The translations under genes were made by a program, and so were the position numbers. This document shows, piece by piece, positions 12,857 through 14,890 of a DNA stretch of 14,890 bases; the stretch's first letter is position 1, and every line of letters starts with the position of its first letter. Source of the stretch: an uncultured Eubacteriales bacterium (GTDB lineage Bacteria; Bacillota; Clostridia; Oscillospirales; Oscillospiraceae); contig CATJWA010000197.1 of assembly GCA_949744025.1 (NCBI GenBank), positions 1 through 14,890 on the forward strand, written 5' to 3'. The notes beneath the pieces are model-generated. The model was given only the letters and a program-made list of their open reading frames with translations, was not told the origin of the DNA and did not search any database.

Positions 12857-13099
12857 ATGGAAGATGTGACGCGCAGATTCACCGCGATTGATACCAAGAC
12901 GGAGATAAAGGAGATATTGTCTTCTGTTTACAATTCTCTTCTTATCAAGGGCTACAACCCCATAAATCAGATAGTCGGCTACATTTTGTCGGAGGACCCG
13001 ACCTACATCACAAACTATAACGGCGCAAGGAGCCTGATAACCCGTCTGGACAGGGACGAGCTGCTTCAGGAGCTTGTGCTCAGCTATTTGGGCAAATAA
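12857..13099 (+). CDS. ireB: IreB family regulatory phosphoprotein (UPF0297)
   Basis: The 80-residue product matches the IreB/UPF0297 family along its whole length, including the conserved KGYNPINQIVGYILSEDPTY core (about residues 31-50) and the C-terminal RDELLQELVLSYL helix. In Enterococcus faecalis IreB is a small cytosolic target of the Ser/Thr kinase IreK and phosphatase IreP and affects cephalosporin resistance; phosphorylation is on N-terminal threonines. T5 and T9 are the candidates here. The start at 12857 has AGGAGG (12843-12848) 8 nt upstream. In most Firmicutes ireB is followed by ruvX and a DUF1292 gene; here a terminator and a TetR gene follow instead, so the usual operon is broken. 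Confidence 0.95.
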   Translation: MEDVTRRFTAIDTKTEIKEILSSVYNSLLIKGYNPINQIVGYILSEDPTYITNYNGARSLITRLDRDELLQELVLSYLGK

Positions 13100-13138
13100 A
13101 TCCGGCGGCCCCGCGCGCGGCGCGGGAGATAAAGCGTG

Positions 13139-13168
13139 AAAAGCACGGCGTCCCGCCGTGCTTTTTTT
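13139..13168 (+). terminator. Rho-independent terminator of ireB
   Basis: AGCACGGCG (13142-13150) pairs perfectly with CGCCGTGCT (13154-13162) around a TCC loop, extended by A-T pairs and ending in seven T residues (13162-13168). It lies 40 nt after the ireB stop. Confidence 0.92.
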
Positions 13169-13195
13169 GCGACGTTTTTTCGAGTAAAAAGGGTA

Positions 13196-13224
13196 TTGCC
13201 AAAAAGAGCAAAGCAGTATATAAT
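13196..13224 (+). promoter_or_regulatory. Sigma-A promoter of the TetR-family gene
   Basis: TTGCCA (13196-13201) and TATAAT (13219-13224) are 17 nt apart, giving a start near 13231, inside the palindrome at 13223-13242. Confidence 0.75.
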
Positions 13225-13242
13225 TTCTGCTTGGACAGAAAT
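13223..13242. promoter_or_regulatory. Putative TetR autoregulatory operator
   Basis: ATTTCTG-N6-CAGAAAT is a perfect 20-bp inverted repeat that overlaps the end of the -10 and the predicted transcription start. This is the typical place and size for an operator of a self-repressing TetR protein. Confidence 0.6.
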
Positions 13243-13268
13243 GGTGCAAGCGCTTATCAGGGTGGGAA

Positions 13269-13877
13269 GTGATTAATCTGGACGATACCAAAACGCGAAT
13301 CATTTTTGCTGCGATGAAGGCCGTGCGCCGGTATGGCCTTGAGGGCGTGCGTATCCAGAATGTCAGCGAGTTTGCCGAGCTCTCCCCAGGGGCTATTTAC
13401 CGCTATTTCGAGGGCAAGGAGCAGCTTTTGCTTGAGTGCTTCACCTATGTGGACAAGCAGGCGGCGAAAATATTTGAGCACCTGAAGCTGAATCCGCGGA
13501 CCATGCTCACAGACCCCATGGAGGCGGTGAAGGGTCTTTGGCTGCCGTATTTCCGGTTTTGGACGGCGCACCCGGACGAGACCATTTTTTACCACCGTTT
13601 CAGGGACAGCGGCTTCTTTCCCAAATACGACAAAACCCGCGACGTGACCTATTTCCAGACGTTTATAGACATGGTCGGCACGTTCAAAAGGCTGTTTCCC
13701 GACCTGGACCGCATTAATCAGGACCTGCTGTGGCTGCATGTGCTCACGTCCACCGTGATGTACGCAAAGTATGTTGTGGAGGGGATAATTCCGGACAATA
13801 AGGAGACGGAGGACACGGTGTTTCAGCTTCTTACGACGGGCCTGAGCGGCTATTTGAAGCCGGGAAAGCTCAGATAG
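13269..13877 (+). CDS. TetR/AcrR-family transcriptional regulator
   Basis: The 202-residue product has an N-terminal TetR helix-turn-helix (about residues 8-55; GLEGVRIQNVSEFAELSPGAIYRYFEGKEQLL), followed by a helical ligand-binding domain rich in aromatic residues (WLPYFRFW, FYHRFRD) that I cannot assign to a ligand class. TetR proteins are dimeric repressors released from DNA by a small molecule. The start is a GTG at 13269, with AGGG (13259-13262) 6 nt upstream; no other plausible start precedes the helix-turn-helix. The gene has its own promoter and a palindromic operator. No efflux pump or enzyme gene adjoins it: ireB upstream is closed by a terminator, and 346 bp follow before the next gene. 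It may therefore regulate mainly itself and distant targets. Confidence 0.92.
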   Translation: MINLDDTKTRIIFAAMKAVRRYGLEGVRIQNVSEFAELSPGAIYRYFEGKEQLLLECFTYVDKQAAKIFEHLKLNPRTMLTDPMEAVKGLWLPYFRFWTAHPDETIFYHRFRDSGFFPKYDKTRDVTYFQTFIDMVGTFKRLFPDLDRINQDLLWLHVLTSTVMYAKYVVEGIIPDNKETEDTVFQLLTTGLSGYLKPGKLR

Positions 13878-13925
13878 GAAGGCGGTGGGCAGCCGGTTGA
13901 GGGCGTTTATTTTTGACCGTAAAAT

Positions 13926-13939
13926 AATAAACGTTTATT
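13926..13939. repeat. 14-bp perfect palindrome AATAAACGTTTATT
   Basis: The palindrome is made of two opposed CGTTTATT units; a third unit lies at 13904-13911. This could be a protein-binding site, but neither neighbouring promoter is close. Confidence 0.5.
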
Positions 13940-14070
13940 TACGCACGGCGCCGGCGCTTCGGTTAAGAAGCCGCTTCTGTGACAACAGCCGGCCGGCGTA
14001 CATATTCATATTATACAGGAACTTAAGGTTCCTGACAAACTGTTTTTATAAAATCAGCATATAAAAGCCG

Positions 14071-14107
14071 ACAGGATAACCTCACATTGCTATCCCGCCT
14101 GTTTTTT
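14071..14107 (+). terminator. Possible weak terminator downstream of the TetR gene
   Basis: ACAGG (14071-14075) pairs with CCTGT (14098-14102), or alternatively GGATA (14074-14078) with TATCC (14091-14095), directly before a T6 run (14102-14107). The stems are short, so the call is tentative. Confidence 0.35.
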
Positions 14108-14223
14108 GCTCATAATCAGCTTTAAGAATAAAAGCAGGGTGAAATTTTATTTTTCCCTGACGACATAATGAAAACAATGCTTTTAAGGGGCCGGTTTGAG
14201 TATATACAATGAGGAGTGCAGAC

Positions 14224-14890
14224 ATGGAAAAAATATTGATTGTTGACGACAGTCCCCTGCAGGCAACACAATTAAAATCCATTTTGGATGACGAATATGA
14301 CGTTACCATTGCGCAGACGGCGCAGGACGGTCTGAGCCGTGCGAGCAGTGAAAAATATTCCCTGATTTTGCTGGACGTTGTTATGCCGGGGATGGATGGC
14401 TTTACGTTGCTGAAAAAGCTTCAGGAGGAGATTATTACACAAAGCGTACCCGTTATTTTGATTACAAGCCTGTCCGACGTGGAGCATGAGCAGCGCGGAC
14501 TGGTGCTCGGGGCGGTGGATTATATTACAAAGCCCTTCAGTCCCCTGATTGTAAAGGCAAGAGTGAACACGCATATCAAGCTGTACAATTACCGGCGTCA
14601 GGTGGAGCAGCAGTCCATGACAGACCAGCTGACCGGAATCGCAAACCGCCGGCGGTATGACCGCTACAGCATAACCAAGTGGCACGAGGCGGCGCGCCTT
14701 GGCCTTCCGCTGTCGATTTGCATGTTCGATATTGACCATTTCAAGGCGTATAACGACACCTTCGGCCACCCGGCGGGAGATAAGGTTATTGCCTCCGTGG
14801 CCAAGACGATAGCGTATAATATGCACCGCAGCACGGACTTTGTCGCCCGCTACGGCGGGGAGGAATTTGTGGCCCTCTCCCTGGGCGAGC
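14224..14890 (+). CDS. Receiver-GGDEF response regulator (diguanylate cyclase, PleD type), 3' end outside the window
   Basis: The open frame runs 222 codons from an ATG with GAGGAG 7 nt upstream (14211-14216) to the window edge. Residues 1 to about 120 form a CheY-like receiver with acidic pocket D8/D9, phospho-acceptor D51 (LLDVVMP), T81 and K103 (KPF). A linker leads into a GGDEF domain (DQLTGIANRRRY, about 134-145) with metal-binding DIDHFK (169-174) and the catalytic GGEEF at 211-215. The inhibitory-site motif RxxD is intact at R202-D205, five residues before GGEEF, so the enzyme should make cyclic di-GMP from GTP and be subject to product inhibition. Phosphorylation of D51 by an unseen histidine kinase would drive dimerisation. 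Codons are less GC-rich than in the genes to the left. Only the C-terminal part of the cyclase domain is missing. Confidence 0.93.
   Translation, partial: MEKILIVDDSPLQATQLKSILDDEYDVTIAQTAQDGLSRASSEKYSLILLDVVMPGMDGFTLLKKLQEEIITQSVPVILITSLSDVEHEQRGLVLGAVDYITKPFSPLIVKARVNTHIKLYNYRRQVEQQSMTDQLTGIANRRRYDRYSITKWHEAARLGLPLSICMFDIDHFKAYNDTFGHPAGDKVIASVAKTIAYNMHRSTDFVARYGGEEFVALSLGE

Larger units (their letters stand above)
13878..14223. other. 346-bp AT-richer intergenic region with small palindromes
   Basis: No gene or known RNA family is recognised here. It holds three copies of CGTTTATT in alternating orientation (13904-13939), a perfect inverted repeat CAGGAAC-N5-GTTCCTG (14016-14034), a weak hairpin followed by six T residues (14071-14107) that could end the TetR transcript, and another hairpin CAGGG...CCCTG (14135-14159). 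No clear promoter for the downstream response regulator was found; TATACA near 14202 is the best -10 but lacks a good -35. Confidence 0.5.

Noticed and set aside
14168..14212. A 14-codon open frame (MKTMLLRGRFEYIQ) just before the response regulator, as a leader peptide
   Set aside because: There is no ribosome binding site before it and no attenuator-like structure after it.
13878..14223. A cyclic di-GMP riboswitch upstream of the GGDEF gene
   Set aside because: I looked for the conserved GEMM core (CACGCACAGGGCAAACC-like and the GAAA tetraloop receptor) and found neither.
1..14890. CRISPR array, insertion sequence or phage genes
   Set aside because: No regularly spaced direct repeats, transposase or integrase motifs, or terminal inverted repeats with target duplications were found. 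The only repeat cluster is the palindrome mosaic.

Overview
The window looks like chromosomal DNA of a GC-rich anaerobic member of the Firmicutes (Clostridia, probably Oscillospirales). The basis is: an IreB (UPF0297) gene, a family restricted to Firmicutes; strong GGAGG-type ribosome binding sites and consensus sigma-A promoters; a tRNA gene with an encoded CCA; a glycyl radical enzyme, which implies anaerobic life; and third codon positions rich in G and C. The species cannot be named from the sequence alone. No insertion sequence, CRISPR array, rRNA or phage gene is visible.

Layout. The 5' end of a minus-strand gene (1-172) is divergent from rsmE (291-1025), which ends in a strong terminator. 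Next is the most distinctive locus: a LysR-type regulator (1120-2022, minus) divergent from a glycyl radical enzyme gene (2223-4823) and its radical-SAM activating enzyme (4849-5835). The shared intergenic region carries recognisable promoters, two LysR-style T-N11-A inverted repeats in the usual activator arrangement upstream of the enzyme gene, and a third inverted repeat over the regulator's own -10 box. The enzyme has the Cys-x-Glu active site shared by dehydratases, C-N/C-S lyases and arylacetate decarboxylases, plus an unusual four-cysteine segment just after the active-site loop. Its substrate is unknown.

A minus-strand block follows: tRNA-Gln(CTG) with its own promoter, a SLC1-type sodium symporter lacking the arginine that binds acidic side chains, and an Mrp/NBP35 Fe-S carrier ATPase. 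Divergent from mrp is an O-antigen-ligase-like membrane protein (8437-9786). Between it and the convergent P-type ATPase (10087-12519, minus) lies about 300 bp built almost entirely of nested palindromes, bounded by two near-identical hairpins. The ATPase has an extended -10 promoter followed by a 7-1-7 palindrome like a Fur-family box.

The right end holds ireB with tandem promoters and a terminator, an orphan TetR-family regulator whose promoter is covered by a 20-bp palindrome, a 346-bp AT-richer gap with several small palindromes, and the 5' two thirds of a receiver-GGDEF response regulator (PleD type) that runs off the window. The genes do not form one pathway. The LysR/GRE/activase trio is the only clear functional unit, and the neighbouring symporter is at most a speculative substrate importer for it.
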